Origin: Oscillospiraceae bacterium
GTDB lineage: Bacteria > Bacillota > Clostridia > Oscillospirales > Ruminococcaceae
Reading direction: 5' to 3'
Length of the DNA: 35,601 nucleotides
NCBI GenBank assembly: GCA_017468865.1
Contig: JAFUHM010000049.1
Span: 1-35,601 of the forward strand
Positions 7,045-15,776 of this stretch are shown piece after piece. A program made the translations under genes and the position numbers. Under the pieces are notes generated by a model. That model was not told where the DNA came from and did not search any database. It was given only the letters and a program-made list of their open reading frames with translations. Position 1 is the first letter of the stretch, and every line of letters begins with the position of its first letter.

Positions 7045-7746
7045 ATGTCACTTGGAAAAGTACTTGTTGTTGATGATGATAATAACATCTGTGAGCTCCT
7101 GAAGCTCTATCTCGAAAAGGAAGGCTACGGCGTCATGGTATCCCATGACGGTGATGAGGCTGTCCTGAAGTTCAATACCCTGCACCCCGATATAGTGCTC
7201 CTTGATATAATGCTTCCCGGTCTTGACGGATGGCAGGTATGCAGGGAGATACGCAAGAAGTCCAATGTGCCTATCATCATGATCACCGCTAAGTCTGAGA
7301 CCTTCGACAAGGTGCTCGGTCTTGAGCTGGGTGCGGATGACTATGTGGTGAAGCCCTTTGACACAAAGGAAGTCATTGCCCGCATCAAGGCAGTTTCGCG
7401 CCGCATGGGTCAGACAAATTCAGAACCCGAGATCAAGGAAGTCAAGTATGACAAGCTGGTCGTAAATATGACCAGATACGAACTGAGAGTTGACGGCAAG
7501 GTAATGGACACACCTCCCAAGGAGCTGGAGCTTCTCTTCTATCTTGCTTCCAACCCCAACCGTGTATATACCAGAGACCAGCTTCTCGATGAAGTATGGG
7601 GCTTTGAATACTACGGAGATTCACGAACCATCGACATACATATCAAGCGTCTGCGTGAAAAGCTGGAGGGAGTTTCCGACAAATGGGCTCTCAAGACCGT
7701 ATGGGGCGTAGGATATAAGTTCGAGGCTGAGGAAGAGAATGCATAA
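7045..7746 (+). CDS. OmpR/PhoB-family response regulator
   Basis: A two-component response regulator of 233 residues. The receiver domain (about residues 5-120) shows the acidic pocket VVDDDNN, the phospho-acceptor Asp54 in VLLDIMLPGLDGW, the Thr in MITAKSE and the Lys in DDYVVKPFD. A winged-helix DNA-binding domain follows (about 135-233: PKELELLFYLASNPNRVYTR, then GDSRTIDIHIKRLREKLE). The start at 7045 has GGAGGAGAA upstream; the longer frame to 6985 is rejected because it begins at the transcript start. It overlaps the kinase gene by 8 nt, so they are coupled and almost certainly partners. Confidence 0.96.
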   Translation: MSLGKVLVVDDDNNICELLKLYLEKEGYGVMVSHDGDEAVLKFNTLHPDIVLLDIMLPGLDGWQVCREIRKKSNVPIIMITAKSETFDKVLGLELGADDYVVKPFDTKEVIARIKAVSRRMGQTNSEPEIKEVKYDKLVVNMTRYELRVDGKVMDTPPKELELLFYLASNPNRVYTRDQLLDEVWGFEYYGDSRTIDIHIKRLREKLEGVSDKWALKTVWGVGYKFEAEEENA

Positions 7747-9133
7747 CAGCATATTATCCGACTATTTCAAGCTATGTATCGCTGTCATCGCCGCCGCACT
7801 GCTCTGCATGGCGGCGGTGATATCTGCATATGTGATAAGGACATCACGGGCTCAGACAAGAGAGTACATCGATGATGTGGCTCATACCGTCATTCTCTCC
7901 TTCAAGGACAGGAGCCTGAAGGAGATCGTATCGGATGCCTCGAAATGGACGGATACTACTGTGATAATATTCAACGATGCAGGCAACGCTTTGGCAAGCA
8001 CCGAAGCGTCATTTTCATATACCCACCTAAGCAGCTACTCCTGCCGCACGGCAGACAAGAACGGATACTATGCCGTGGATGAACTGGGAGGAGTATTCCC
8101 CGAGGCTGTCCCCTACATTATCTACTCCGTGACTTTTTCCGACAGCAGACAGGGATACCTTGTGGTTAGCCGCCCCGATGCCGGCAGCAGAGACTTCACC
8201 ATAGGCCTTATCATAACGATAGTGGCGGTCACTGCCGTATTTCTGATGATAGCAGTCGTCCTGCTCAGGCACACCATCAGGCGAATCGTCCACCCTGTAC
8301 AGGAAATGACCATTGCAGCCAAGAGGTTCGGTGACGGCAACTTCACCGAAAAGGTGAACGTCACCGACCACAGTGAGATGGGATTTCTTGCAAGCACGCT
8401 CAACGACATGGCTCAGTCCCTGTCCGAGATCGAAGACGAGCGCAAAGGCTTCGTATCCAATGTTTCCCATGAGCTGAAAACGCCCATGACCACCATAGGC
8501 GGATTTGTGGACGGCATCCTTGACGGCACCATCCCCCCCGATGAACACAGATACTACCTTACGATAGTATCGGAGGAGATACAGAGGCTTTCCCGTCTGG
8601 TGCGCTCCATGCTCAATATCTCCAAATATGAATCGGGAGAGATAAAGCTCCAGAGGATGCATTTTGACCTGACCAGCCTCACCCAGAGGACCGTCCTTCT
8701 GTTTGAAAAGCGCATCGACAGCAAATATGTGGATGTGCTCGGACTTGATGACGACCCGCATTTCGTGGATGCGGACATGGATCTGATACAGCAGGTCATC
8801 TACAACCTGACCGAGAACGCCGTCAAGTTCGTCAATCAGGACGGCTACATCAAATACTTCTTTACCGAGCATGACGGAATGATCTCACTTGCCGTCAGGA
8901 ACAGCGGTGAGGGACTGAAGAAGAACGAGATGAGCCGTGTATTTGACCGTTTTTATAAAACGGACGAGTCAAGAGGACGTGACAAGACGGGCGTGGGACT
9001 TGGTCTTTCCATTGTGAGGAGCATAGTGAAACTCCATGACGGCAGCGTGCTTGTGCGCAGCCGTGAAGGTGAATATACAGAATTTGAGATAACTATCCCC
9101 ATCAGCGGGACGGAGGAACAACATGGAAGATAA
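7739..9133 (+). CDS. Sensor histidine kinase (partner of the OmpR-type regulator)
   Basis: A 464-residue membrane kinase. Transmembrane helices lie near residues 10-32 and 158-182 and enclose an extracellular sensing domain of about 125 residues. A HAMP linker follows (MTIAAKRFGDGNFTEKVNVT), then the phospho-acceptor His244 in FVSNVSHELKTPMTTIGGFV. The ATPase domain has the N box NLTENAVKFV and the glycine-rich DKTGVGLGLSIVRSIV. It resembles PhoR/WalK-type kinases but lacks a PAS domain. It overlaps its regulator by 8 nt and the protease gene downstream by 11 nt. The signal is unknown; the downstream protease suggests an envelope stress. Confidence 0.95.
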   Translation: MHNSILSDYFKLCIAVIAAALLCMAAVISAYVIRTSRAQTREYIDDVAHTVILSFKDRSLKEIVSDASKWTDTTVIIFNDAGNALASTEASFSYTHLSSYSCRTADKNGYYAVDELGGVFPEAVPYIIYSVTFSDSRQGYLVVSRPDAGSRDFTIGLIITIVAVTAVFLMIAVVLLRHTIRRIVHPVQEMTIAAKRFGDGNFTEKVNVTDHSEMGFLASTLNDMAQSLSEIEDERKGFVSNVSHELKTPMTTIGGFVDGILDGTIPPDEHRYYLTIVSEEIQRLSRLVRSMLNISKYESGEIKLQRMHFDLTSLTQRTVLLFEKRIDSKYVDVLGLDDDPHFVDADMDLIQQVIYNLTENAVKFVNQDGYIKYFFTEHDGMISLAVRNSGEGLKKNEMSRVFDRFYKTDESRGRDKTGVGLGLSIVRSIVKLHDGSVLVRSREGEYTEFEITIPISGTEEQHGR

Positions 9134-10940
9134 TTACACATATGGATCTAATACGGAGGAGAGCTCCGCACCTGCACCCGAAGACACCCCCGTGCAGAAC
9201 GAAGCATCGGCAGACAGCACAGCCGCACAGCAGGAGCCTGTCGGACAGGAAGCTGCTGCCGAAGCTCCCGTTCCCGATTCTCAGGCAAACGGACAGAATG
9301 CCGTACCTTCCTACGGGCAGCCCTATGGTCAGCCGCCTTACGGGCAGACATACGGACAACCTTACGGGCAGACATACGGACAGACATACGGGCAGACATA
9401 CGGACAGCCATATCCGCAGTACGGTCAGCCGACCTACAATCAGGCATACGGCGTGCCCCCTTACGGACAGCAGACCTATCAGCCCTATCATCCGACCTAC
9501 ACACAGAAATATACGGATACAAATCTTGCACAGAGCGGAGCTGCTCCCGATAAAGCAGCTTCGGATCAGGTACTGAACGCCGACGGCTCCGTGTTCGACG
9601 AGAAGAGCTTTGCGCCCGAAGCACCTGCTTACACCGCTCCCGTGTACGGACAAGGCGCACCCGTTCCTCCCGGACAGGCACCCTTTATGCCGCAGAACGC
9701 ACCTTACAACGGAGCGCCGTACTATGGCGGACAGGGCGGCACACCTCCCGCACCGCCTCTGATACCTCCCGTTTCGGAGCCGCTGCCCGAGAAGAAGTCA
9801 CACCCCGCAGTCCTCATCATATGCACGGTGATAGTGGTCGGTCTGCTAACTGCCGTCATGCTGATGCTTGCGATGAACGAGAAGAACTCACCCGATGATC
9901 CCGCACCTTCCACGACTTCATCTTCATCAAAGGAGACGGTGAACGTCAATATCGAAGTAGACAAGCGCCCCGCAAAGGAAAAGAGCGACTATGCGGATGA
10001 AGCGGAAGGCCTTTTCACCACGGAGGGAGCGATAAACTATATCCGTCCCTCTACGGTAAGCATCTACTGCTACCTTTCGAGTGCCATCACTCCGTATGCG
10101 TCGGGATCGGGCTTCATCCTTTCCGAGGACGGATACATCGTGACAAACGCTCATGTGGTGGAGAGCGTGGACAGGATAAACATCGTGTTCTACGACGACA
10201 GCAAGGCAGAGGCTAAGGTGATAGCATCCGACCAGCGCTCGGATATAGCCGTGCTGAAGGTGGACAAGAAGGGGCTGACCCCTGTTGTGCTCGGCTCTTC
10301 ATCCGACCTTTCCCAGGGGGAGACGATAATCACCTACGGCAATGCGGACGGTTTTGAATCCTCGGCATCCATCGGCATAGTATCCAATACCTCCCGTGAG
10401 ATAGACAGCTACACGGGATTTCCCATCACCTGCATACAGACTGATGCGGCTCTCAACCACGGTCAGTCGGGCGGTCCCGTTATCGACCTGTACGGCAGAG
10501 TGGTAGGGATAGTGGTAAGCAAGCACTACTCCACCGATGTGGAAAATATCGGATTTGCAATAGCTACGGACTTTGCCAAGCCTGTGATAGAGGATCTCAT
10601 AGCCAAAGGCTATGTTACCGGACGTGCAAGGATGGGCATACACTACACCCTCATCACGCCCGATCAGGCGGCGGCAGACGGTTCTGAACCGGGGCTCCTC
10701 ATAGCTACGGTGGATGAAGGCTTCGACATTGCAAACACCGACCTGAAGCCCGGCGACATCATCACAGAGATCGACGGCAAGGCTATGAACACCGAGAAAG
10801 CGATCAAGTCCATCCCCGACGATTATGCACCCGGTGACAAGGTTAAGGCAAAGGTCTACCGCAAGGATCCCCTGACAGATGACGAACCTGAGATATTTGA
10901 GATAGAATTCACATTCGGTGAGTTCGGGAAAGATGAATAA
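9123..10940 (+). CDS. HtrA/DegP-like membrane-anchored serine protease with YGQ-repeat N-terminus
   Basis: A 605-residue trypsin-like protease. Residues 1-225 are a predicted disordered cytoplasmic tail rich in Pro, Gln, Tyr and Ala, with a YGQ(P/T) repeat from about 64 to 117. One transmembrane helix (about 228-249, VLIICTVIVVGLLTAVMLML) places the protease outside. The triad reads as His344 in TNAHVVES, Asp374 in SDIAVLKVD and Ser449 in NHGQSGGPV; the usual GNSGGP is GQSGGP here. A PDZ domain follows (about 500-590, ending in LKPGDIITEIDGKAM). It is translationally coupled to the kinase gene. HtrA proteins degrade or refold damaged exported proteins, so it is a plausible output of this two-component system. 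Confidence 0.93.
   Translation: MEDNYTYGSNTEESSAPAPEDTPVQNEASADSTAAQQEPVGQEAAAEAPVPDSQANGQNAVPSYGQPYGQPPYGQTYGQPYGQTYGQTYGQTYGQPYPQYGQPTYNQAYGVPPYGQQTYQPYHPTYTQKYTDTNLAQSGAAPDKAASDQVLNADGSVFDEKSFAPEAPAYTAPVYGQGAPVPPGQAPFMPQNAPYNGAPYYGGQGGTPPAPPLIPPVSEPLPEKKSHPAVLIICTVIVVGLLTAVMLMLAMNEKNSPDDPAPSTTSSSSKETVNVNIEVDKRPAKEKSDYADEAEGLFTTEGAINYIRPSTVSIYCYLSSAITPYASGSGFILSEDGYIVTNAHVVESVDRINIVFYDDSKAEAKVIASDQRSDIAVLKVDKKGLTPVVLGSSSDLSQGETIITYGNADGFESSASIGIVSNTSREIDSYTGFPITCIQTDAALNHGQSGGPVIDLYGRVVGIVVSKHYSTDVENIGFAIATDFAKPVIEDLIAKGYVTGRARMGIHYTLITPDQAAADGSEPGLLIATVDEGFDIANTDLKPGDIITEIDGKAMNTEKAIKSIPDDYAPGDKVKAKVYRKDPLTDDEPEIFEIEFTFGEFGKDE
9312..9474 (+). repeat. Short in-gene tandem repeat encoding YGQ(P/T)
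   Basis: Copies of a 12-bp unit of the form ACATACGGGCAG, alternating GGG and GGA for Gly, lie back to back around 9345-9410. Looser copies flank them. The array can expand or contract by slippage without breaking the frame. Confidence 0.85.
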
Positions 10941-10966
10941 CAGCCCGTAGGAAGGAGGTGTCACCG

Positions 10967-12535
10967 ATGAAGGCGGATCGTGTGTTTGACCAGATAAGCG
11001 CATACATCCCCGAAAAGCGTTTCTATAAGGAAAAGTTCAAGGATGCCGCCTCATCAGTGATACCCATTGCGTGTATAGTCGTTGTACTGTGCGCACTTCT
11101 CGTACCGCTCGAATCGGGACTCATGCTCACATTTCTGGTGGGCGCGGCACTCCTCGTCCTCGGCATGACGCTCTTTACCATAGGTGCCCAGATGTCCGTA
11201 TCGAAAATGGGCGAATATGTGGGCGCTTATATCCCGAAGACAAGAAAGCTCGCCATCGTGATCTGTATGTCCTTTCTGCTCGGACTTATCATCACCGTGT
11301 CCGAACCGGACCTGATGGTACTGGCAGAGCTTATCCCGTCCATCCCCTCCCCGGTGCTGATCATCTCGGTGGGATGCGGAGTGGGCGTATTCCTTGCTGC
11401 GGCACTCCTGCGTATGCTTTTCGGCATACCTCTTTCACGGATGCTGTGCGTGCTGTATGCGCTGCTGTTCGTGCTGGCATTCTTCACCCCTGCACAGTTT
11501 CTGTCCATCGCCTTTGATTCGGGAGGAGTCACAACTGGTCCCATGACCGTCCCCTTCATCATGTCGCTCGGACTCGGCATATGTGCCATAAGATCCGACC
11601 GTCATGCAGAGGATGACAGCTTCGGGCTTGTAGCCCTCTGCTCCGTGGGTCCTATAATATCCGTGCTCATACTCGGCATGATCTATTCCCCTTCGGGGGG
11701 CGAGGATATACTTCCGCCCTCAGCGGTATCGGAAAACACCCGACAGGTGACGATGCTGTTTGCGGCAGGGATGCCTGCCCATGCAAAGGAGATAGGCATC
11801 GCCCTGCTCCCCCTCGCACTGTTCATGCTGGTGTTCAACATCATCGTCCTACATCTGGGCAGACGTTCCCTGGGACGTATAGTCACGGGACTTGTGTACA
11901 CCTGCGTGGGGCTGATACTGTTCCTTACAGGGGCAAATATCGGATTTATGCCCATCGGCCGTGAACTCGGCACAAGACTTGCCGATCCCTCACTTCGCAT
12001 ACTCATAATCCCCATCGGGATGGTGATGGGATACTTTACCGTCAAGGCAGAACCTGCGGTGTATGTCCTCAACAAGCAGGTCGAGGAGATCACCAACGGA
12101 AACATTTCCGCAAACGCCATGGGGACGGCTCTTTCCGTGGGCGTTGCCGTGTCGGTGGGACTGTCTATGGTGAGAGTGCTTACGGGGATAAACATACTCG
12201 TATTCGTGCTCCCCGGATACTTCGCAGCTATCCTGCTGTCCTTTTTTGTGCCTAAGCTGTATACGGCTATCGCCTTTGACTCGGGCGGAGTGGCATCGGG
12301 ACCTATGACGGCTGCCTTCATCGTACCCTTTGCACAGGGAGCCTGCCTTGCTTCGGGCGGAAATATGCTGACGGATGCCTTCGGCGTGGTGGCGCTCGTT
12401 GCCATGACTCCGCTGATTACCGTGCAGATGATGGGGCTCGTATCCGTCATAAAGGACAAGCGTGCCGCAAGGCGGCGTGCCATACTTGAATATGAATTTG
12501 ACAATATGGATGATGACGCTATCATACTGATATGA
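10967..12535 (+). CDS. DUF1538 family multi-pass membrane protein
   Basis: A polytopic membrane protein of 522 residues made of two homologous halves. Each half has about five or six hydrophobic helices and the same signature, AFDSGGVTTGPMT near residue 182 and AFDSGGVASGPMT near residue 436. This duplicated, transporter-like layout defines DUF1538. The family's substrate is not known to me; because a PII protein follows directly, a channel or transporter gated by energy or nitrogen status is likely. ATG at 10967 is 7 nt after AAGGAGGT; a GTG at 10958 lies inside that site and is rejected. The gene starts 26 nt after the protease and ends 37 nt before the PII gene. Confidence 0.88.
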   Translation: MKADRVFDQISAYIPEKRFYKEKFKDAASSVIPIACIVVVLCALLVPLESGLMLTFLVGAALLVLGMTLFTIGAQMSVSKMGEYVGAYIPKTRKLAIVICMSFLLGLIITVSEPDLMVLAELIPSIPSPVLIISVGCGVGVFLAAALLRMLFGIPLSRMLCVLYALLFVLAFFTPAQFLSIAFDSGGVTTGPMTVPFIMSLGLGICAIRSDRHAEDDSFGLVALCSVGPIISVLILGMIYSPSGGEDILPPSAVSENTRQVTMLFAAGMPAHAKEIGIALLPLALFMLVFNIIVLHLGRRSLGRIVTGLVYTCVGLILFLTGANIGFMPIGRELGTRLADPSLRILIIPIGMVMGYFTVKAEPAVYVLNKQVEEITNGNISANAMGTALSVGVAVSVGLSMVRVLTGINILVFVLPGYFAAILLSFFVPKLYTAIAFDSGGVASGPMTAAFIVPFAQGACLASGGNMLTDAFGVVALVAMTPLITVQMMGLVSVIKDKRAARRRAILEYEFDNMDDDAIILI

Positions 12536-12572
12536 CCTCAGGACCGATCTGCAAAATGATAAAGGTGTATCT

Positions 12573-13244
12573 ATGGATGGATTGTATATCATGGTCACTA
12601 TCGTGACCAGAGCGGCAATGCCGCCCCTTACAAGGCTGTACCGTGATATGGGGGCGGATGTGAACTTCATCACCCTTGCCCACGGCACGGTGTCCGGACA
12701 GCTCCTCACTCTGATGGGCATAGACGGTTCGGAGAAGGCGGTCTGCCATACCGTGATAACGGGTGACACCTTTGAAAAGCTGAAGCCCGAGCTTAAAAAG
12801 CGGCACCTTGACATCCCCGGCACGGGCATAGTCTTTCTGCTCCCCATGTCGGCGGTCGGCGGAAAGAAACAGCTTTCGTACCTGCTCGGCGGGCAGGAAT
12901 ACAGGGTCAGCGAGGAGAGTGTGATGAAGGAGACTAAGCAGGAACTGATCGTGGTGATCGGCGATCAGGGATATACCGATCTTATCATGGATGCGGCACG
13001 GGCAGCCGGTGCGGCAGGCGGAACGGTGCTGAGTGCAAAAGGCACGGGAACGGAAGCAGCGGCGAAATTCTTCGGATTTACCATAGCCGCCGAAAAGGAG
13101 ATCATATACATCGTGGCATCAACGGGGCTGCGTGACGGGATCATGCGCAGCATCATAGACAATTCAGGCATCAAGACAAAGGCTCATGCGATATGCTTCT
13201 CACTTCCCGTAAGCGACGCAATGGGACTGAGGACTGACGGATGA
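12573..13244 (+). CDS. Tandem PII-like (GlnB-fold) regulatory protein
   Basis: A 223-residue soluble protein that appears to hold two PII-fold domains, about residues 1-105 (MDGLYIMVTIVTRAAMPPLT and onward) and 114-215 (ELIVVIGDQGYTDLIMDAAR, then AGAAGGTVLSAKGTGTE). Classic PII proteins are trimers of about 112 residues that sense ATP/ADP and 2-oxoglutarate and control transporters such as AmtB. A double-domain form would build the ring differently. No uridylylation-type T-loop Tyr motif is recognisable. It follows the DUF1538 gene by 37 nt, and known genomes often pair these families, so it probably regulates that membrane protein. GGTG occurs 8-11 nt before the start, a weak ribosome site. 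Confidence 0.82.
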   Translation: MDGLYIMVTIVTRAAMPPLTRLYRDMGADVNFITLAHGTVSGQLLTLMGIDGSEKAVCHTVITGDTFEKLKPELKKRHLDIPGTGIVFLLPMSAVGGKKQLSYLLGGQEYRVSEESVMKETKQELIVVIGDQGYTDLIMDAARAAGAAGGTVLSAKGTGTEAAAKFFGFTIAAEKEIIYIVASTGLRDGIMRSIIDNSGIKTKAHAICFSLPVSDAMGLRTDG

Positions 13245-13298
13245 TCCTTTATGGGTCTGCTTAGGATCTTACGGACAGGTTTGACAGAAGAGAGAAAC

Positions 13299-13327
13299 AT
13301 CCCCGATACCGCAGAGGTATCGGGGAT
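13299..13327. terminator. Hairpin between the PII gene and the binding-protein gene
   Basis: A perfect 12-bp stem (ATCCCCGATACC with GGTATCGGGGAT, 5-nt loop). On the minus strand it is followed by the T-rich GTTTCTCTCTTCTG, so it best serves the minus-strand binding-protein gene. On the plus strand no T-run follows, but it could also stop the five-gene operon. Confidence 0.75.
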
Positions 13328-13369
13328 ACTGATAAGTCCCGTTCATCGAAAGGCGATCATGCCTTCGGA

Positions 13370-14791
13370 TCAGAATTTTTCCTTTATTTCAGCATTGAGT
13401 TCATCGAGGAGGGAAACGACTGCATCGTTGACAGCCTCTCTGTTGGCAGACCAGTCCTCACCTCTGTATGATGCAGCCTTGATAGGCTCATGAACGAGTG
13501 TGTACACATCAGCGGATGTACCTGCATAGAAGTCTATCACGGGATGCTCGTTTGTGAGATCCTTGGTCTTGTGCCACATATCTATCATATCGTCGTCCCA
13601 GCCGTAATCTTCCCTGTACTGCTTCTCGGCGATAGCCTGTCCGCCCTCATCCCTTACTGCGGCGAGCTTGCATCTCATGAATGCAGCGGCACCTTCGGGA
13701 TTGGGAGCTGCCTTGCACAGGGCATAGGCATCAACACCTGAGGGGAGATAGTACGCATCGGCATCGGGATCCTTCGGCATGGGCACGAACATTACATCGC
13801 CCTGTTCGCCGAAATTGCTGAGATCTGTCTCATAAAGAGCCCAGATGCCGCAGGGATAGAACAGTGTCAGACCCTCGGACACTCTCTGGGGCTGCTCTAC
13901 CCAGCTGAATTCCTCCTTGGGGAGGGGGATATTATTGCGGTAGAGGTCGAGCATGAAGTTCTGCGCTCTCTCCATCTCCGCACTCATGAGGTTGCTCTTT
14001 ATCTCGCCGTTCTCAACGGAGATAGCGGGCTTGCCTGTGGTGAGGATGAAGTTTATCTCGAACCACCAGCCGTCAAAGCCGTACTTGCCGTTGTCGGGGT
14101 CGGAGAATTCCATACACATATCCTTGAATGTGTTCCAGTCCCACTTGCCCTCTTCCACCAGTTCGGCAGGATCGGTAAAGCCGTTCTCTTCCATGACCTT
14201 CTTGTTGTAGATCATGACGCAGCCTGCATCGGTGGAGACTACGGAAACATAGTGCTTGCCGCCCAGCATATGCATATCGGAGAGCTGCTTTGCGCCCACG
14301 GTCCACTCATCGGTGTTAAAGTCAAGGTAATCGTCAAAGGGATCGAACATACCGCTTATTGCCTTGCCCGGGAATGTGTCAAGGTCTGCGGCAGGGAACA
14401 GATCGGGAGAGGTGCCGCCGAGCACCTGAACGGAGAGGTCGGAATAGCGTGTCTCGTATGTGGTGGGTATATATTCTATCTTGCCGCCGTACTTTGTCTC
14501 AAAAAGCTCCAGTTCGACGGACTTGGGCTTGCCGTTGGCAGGATTGAGATCCCAGAATGAGAGCCACTTTACAGTGCCCACATCTTCTGTCTGCTCCTCG
14601 CCCATATCTATCTCTTCTACGGTCTTGGCGTCCTCTTCATCGAGCACCTTGGGCTCGGTAGCCTCGGTGGTCACGGTGGTTATCTCTTCCTTGGTCGTGA
14701 CTGACTGAGAATTATCGGAGGAACAAGCGGTAATACCTGCGGTAAGAGCAAGTGCGGCAGCGAATGAGATCGTTCTTTTTACATTGGTCAT
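13370..14791 (-). CDS. ABC-transporter sugar-binding lipoprotein (family 1 extracellular solute-binding protein)
   Basis: A secreted lipoprotein of 473 residues that captures a sugar or oligosaccharide for import. The signal peptide ends in a lipobox, ALALTAGITAC, with lipidated Cys23, followed by a Ser/Thr/Glu-rich linker. The mature part has family features such as VKWLSFWDLNPANGKPKSVE, FETKYGGKIEYIPTTYE and IYNKKVMEENGF. ATG at 14791 follows GGGAG. No permease or ATPase gene is in the window, so it must use components encoded elsewhere. It is divergent from the AraC-type regulator and shares a promoter element with the GH16-GH5 operon, so beta-glucan oligosaccharides are the likely ligand. 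The leader of about 100 nt has an 8-bp GC hairpin at 14833-14853. Confidence 0.9.
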   Translation of the reverse strand: MTNVKRTISFAAALALTAGITACSSDNSQSVTTKEEITTVTTEATEPKVLDEEDAKTVEEIDMGEEQTEDVGTVKWLSFWDLNPANGKPKSVELELFETKYGGKIEYIPTTYETRYSDLSVQVLGGTSPDLFPAADLDTFPGKAISGMFDPFDDYLDFNTDEWTVGAKQLSDMHMLGGKHYVSVVSTDAGCVMIYNKKVMEENGFTDPAELVEEGKWDWNTFKDMCMEFSDPDNGKYGFDGWWFEINFILTTGKPAISVENGEIKSNLMSAEMERAQNFMLDLYRNNIPLPKEEFSWVEQPQRVSEGLTLFYPCGIWALYETDLSNFGEQGDVMFVPMPKDPDADAYYLPSGVDAYALCKAAPNPEGAAAFMRCKLAAVRDEGGQAIAEKQYREDYGWDDDMIDMWHKTKDLTNEHPVIDFYAGTSADVYTLVHEPIKAASYRGEDWSANREAVNDAVVSLLDELNAEIKEKF

Positions 14792-14892
14792 ACTATCATC
14801 TCCCGACAGATGTTTCCGATACTTTCCCGATGGGGCGGCGGTATTCGCCGCCCTCGGAAGGAAAAGGTGTATCAGAACGTGTAGATTATGGT

Positions 14893-14937
14893 CATAGTAT
14901 ACCATGATGTACCCTTTCTTTATATCAAATTCTTGCA
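14893..14937 (-). promoter_or_regulatory. Composite promoter/operator of the binding-protein gene
   Basis: Minus strand: TGCAAGAATTTGATATA (14937-14921), exactly 17 bp, then GGTATACTATG (14903-14893), which contains the -10 TATACT. TTGATA lies 21 bp from the -10, too far for a normal -35, so the upstream box looks like an activator site. The same arrangement occurs at 15777-15821. The upstream box also overlaps the -35 zone of the divergent AraC gene, whose -10 is TATAAA at 14943-14948. Confidence 0.8.
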
Positions 14938-14970
14938 ATATGTATAAAACTTTTGTACTCAGGTGATAAC

Positions 14971-15714
14971 ATGGAGATCGAAAAACAACTTACCCTGTCA
15001 CAGTATGTGAACCGTGAATACAGCGCTGTTCACGCACCTATCGAAAAGGAACTTGCCTTCTACGATTATGTAAAGTCGGGAGATGAGGAGAACGTCCGCA
15101 GGACAATGACGCCCCTCGGCAGCGGAGATGTGGGAAAGCTGTCGGACGATCCCCTGAGAAACCTCAGATACCATCTGATAATCACCATCGCACTTATCAC
15201 AAGGTTCTGCGTAGACGGCGGCATGGAGCCCGAAAAGGCATACACTCTCAGTGACATATATATCAACCGTGCGGACAAGGCTGCGGATGCCGATGCCCTG
15301 CACAGGATACACGGAGAGGCTATCATGTCCTTTACAAGGAAGATGCGGTCGGTGCGAAAGGAAAAGATATGCTCCAAGCCCGTCATCATGTGCATGGACT
15401 ATATCTACGATCATCTGCATGAAAAGATCACCCTTGACGACCTCGCCGCCGCCACGGGGCTGACTGCTTCATATATCTCACGCATCTTTCATAAGGAGAC
15501 TTCACTTACCGTGACGGACTATATCCTGTCAAAGAGGGTGGAGACTGCACAGAATATGCTCCGTTACTCCGATATGCCGCCGGTGGAGATAGCAAATCTC
15601 CTGGCATTCTCGTCTCACAGCCACTTCATCAGTATTTTCAGAAAGTACACAGGGATGACGCCCAACCGCTACCGTGAGGAAAATTACAGGGCAAACGACC
15701 TGACCGACCTGTGA
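14971..15714 (+). CDS. AraC-family transcriptional regulator of the beta-glucan locus
   Basis: A 247-residue regulator. The C-terminal 100 residues hold the double helix-turn-helix of AraC/XylS proteins (ITLDDLAAATGLTASYISRI, then MPPVEIANLLAFSSHSHFIS and FRKYTGMTPNRYRE). The N-terminal part, about 140 residues, is not a cupin and has no recognisable ligand motif; it resembles the helical region in YesN-like regulators. ATG at 14971 lies after AGGTG; the earlier in-frame start is rejected as too close to the promoter. It lies between the binding-protein gene and the GH16-GH5 operon, both carrying the shared element, so it is the probable activator and may also control itself. Confidence 0.9.
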   Translation: MEIEKQLTLSQYVNREYSAVHAPIEKELAFYDYVKSGDEENVRRTMTPLGSGDVGKLSDDPLRNLRYHLIITIALITRFCVDGGMEPEKAYTLSDIYINRADKAADADALHRIHGEAIMSFTRKMRSVRKEKICSKPVIMCMDYIYDHLHEKITLDDLAAATGLTASYISRIFHKETSLTVTDYILSKRVETAQNMLRYSDMPPVEIANLLAFSSHSHFISIFRKYTGMTPNRYREENYRANDLTDL

Positions 15715-15776
15715 GACACGGTGCATATCCTTCGGATAAAGCCTCATACAGAGCTGTGCAAGATGATATAATATTG

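Noticed and set aside
8027..8872. 281-codon minus-strand frame
   Set aside because: Antisense of the histidine kinase gene, with no domain signature.
9102..9653. Minus-strand frame rich in VCLPVCLSVC
   Set aside because: It is the antisense of the YGQ repeat in the protease gene.
13251..13493. 80-codon plus-strand frame after the PII gene
   Set aside because: It crosses the terminator hairpin and runs antisense into the binding-protein gene.
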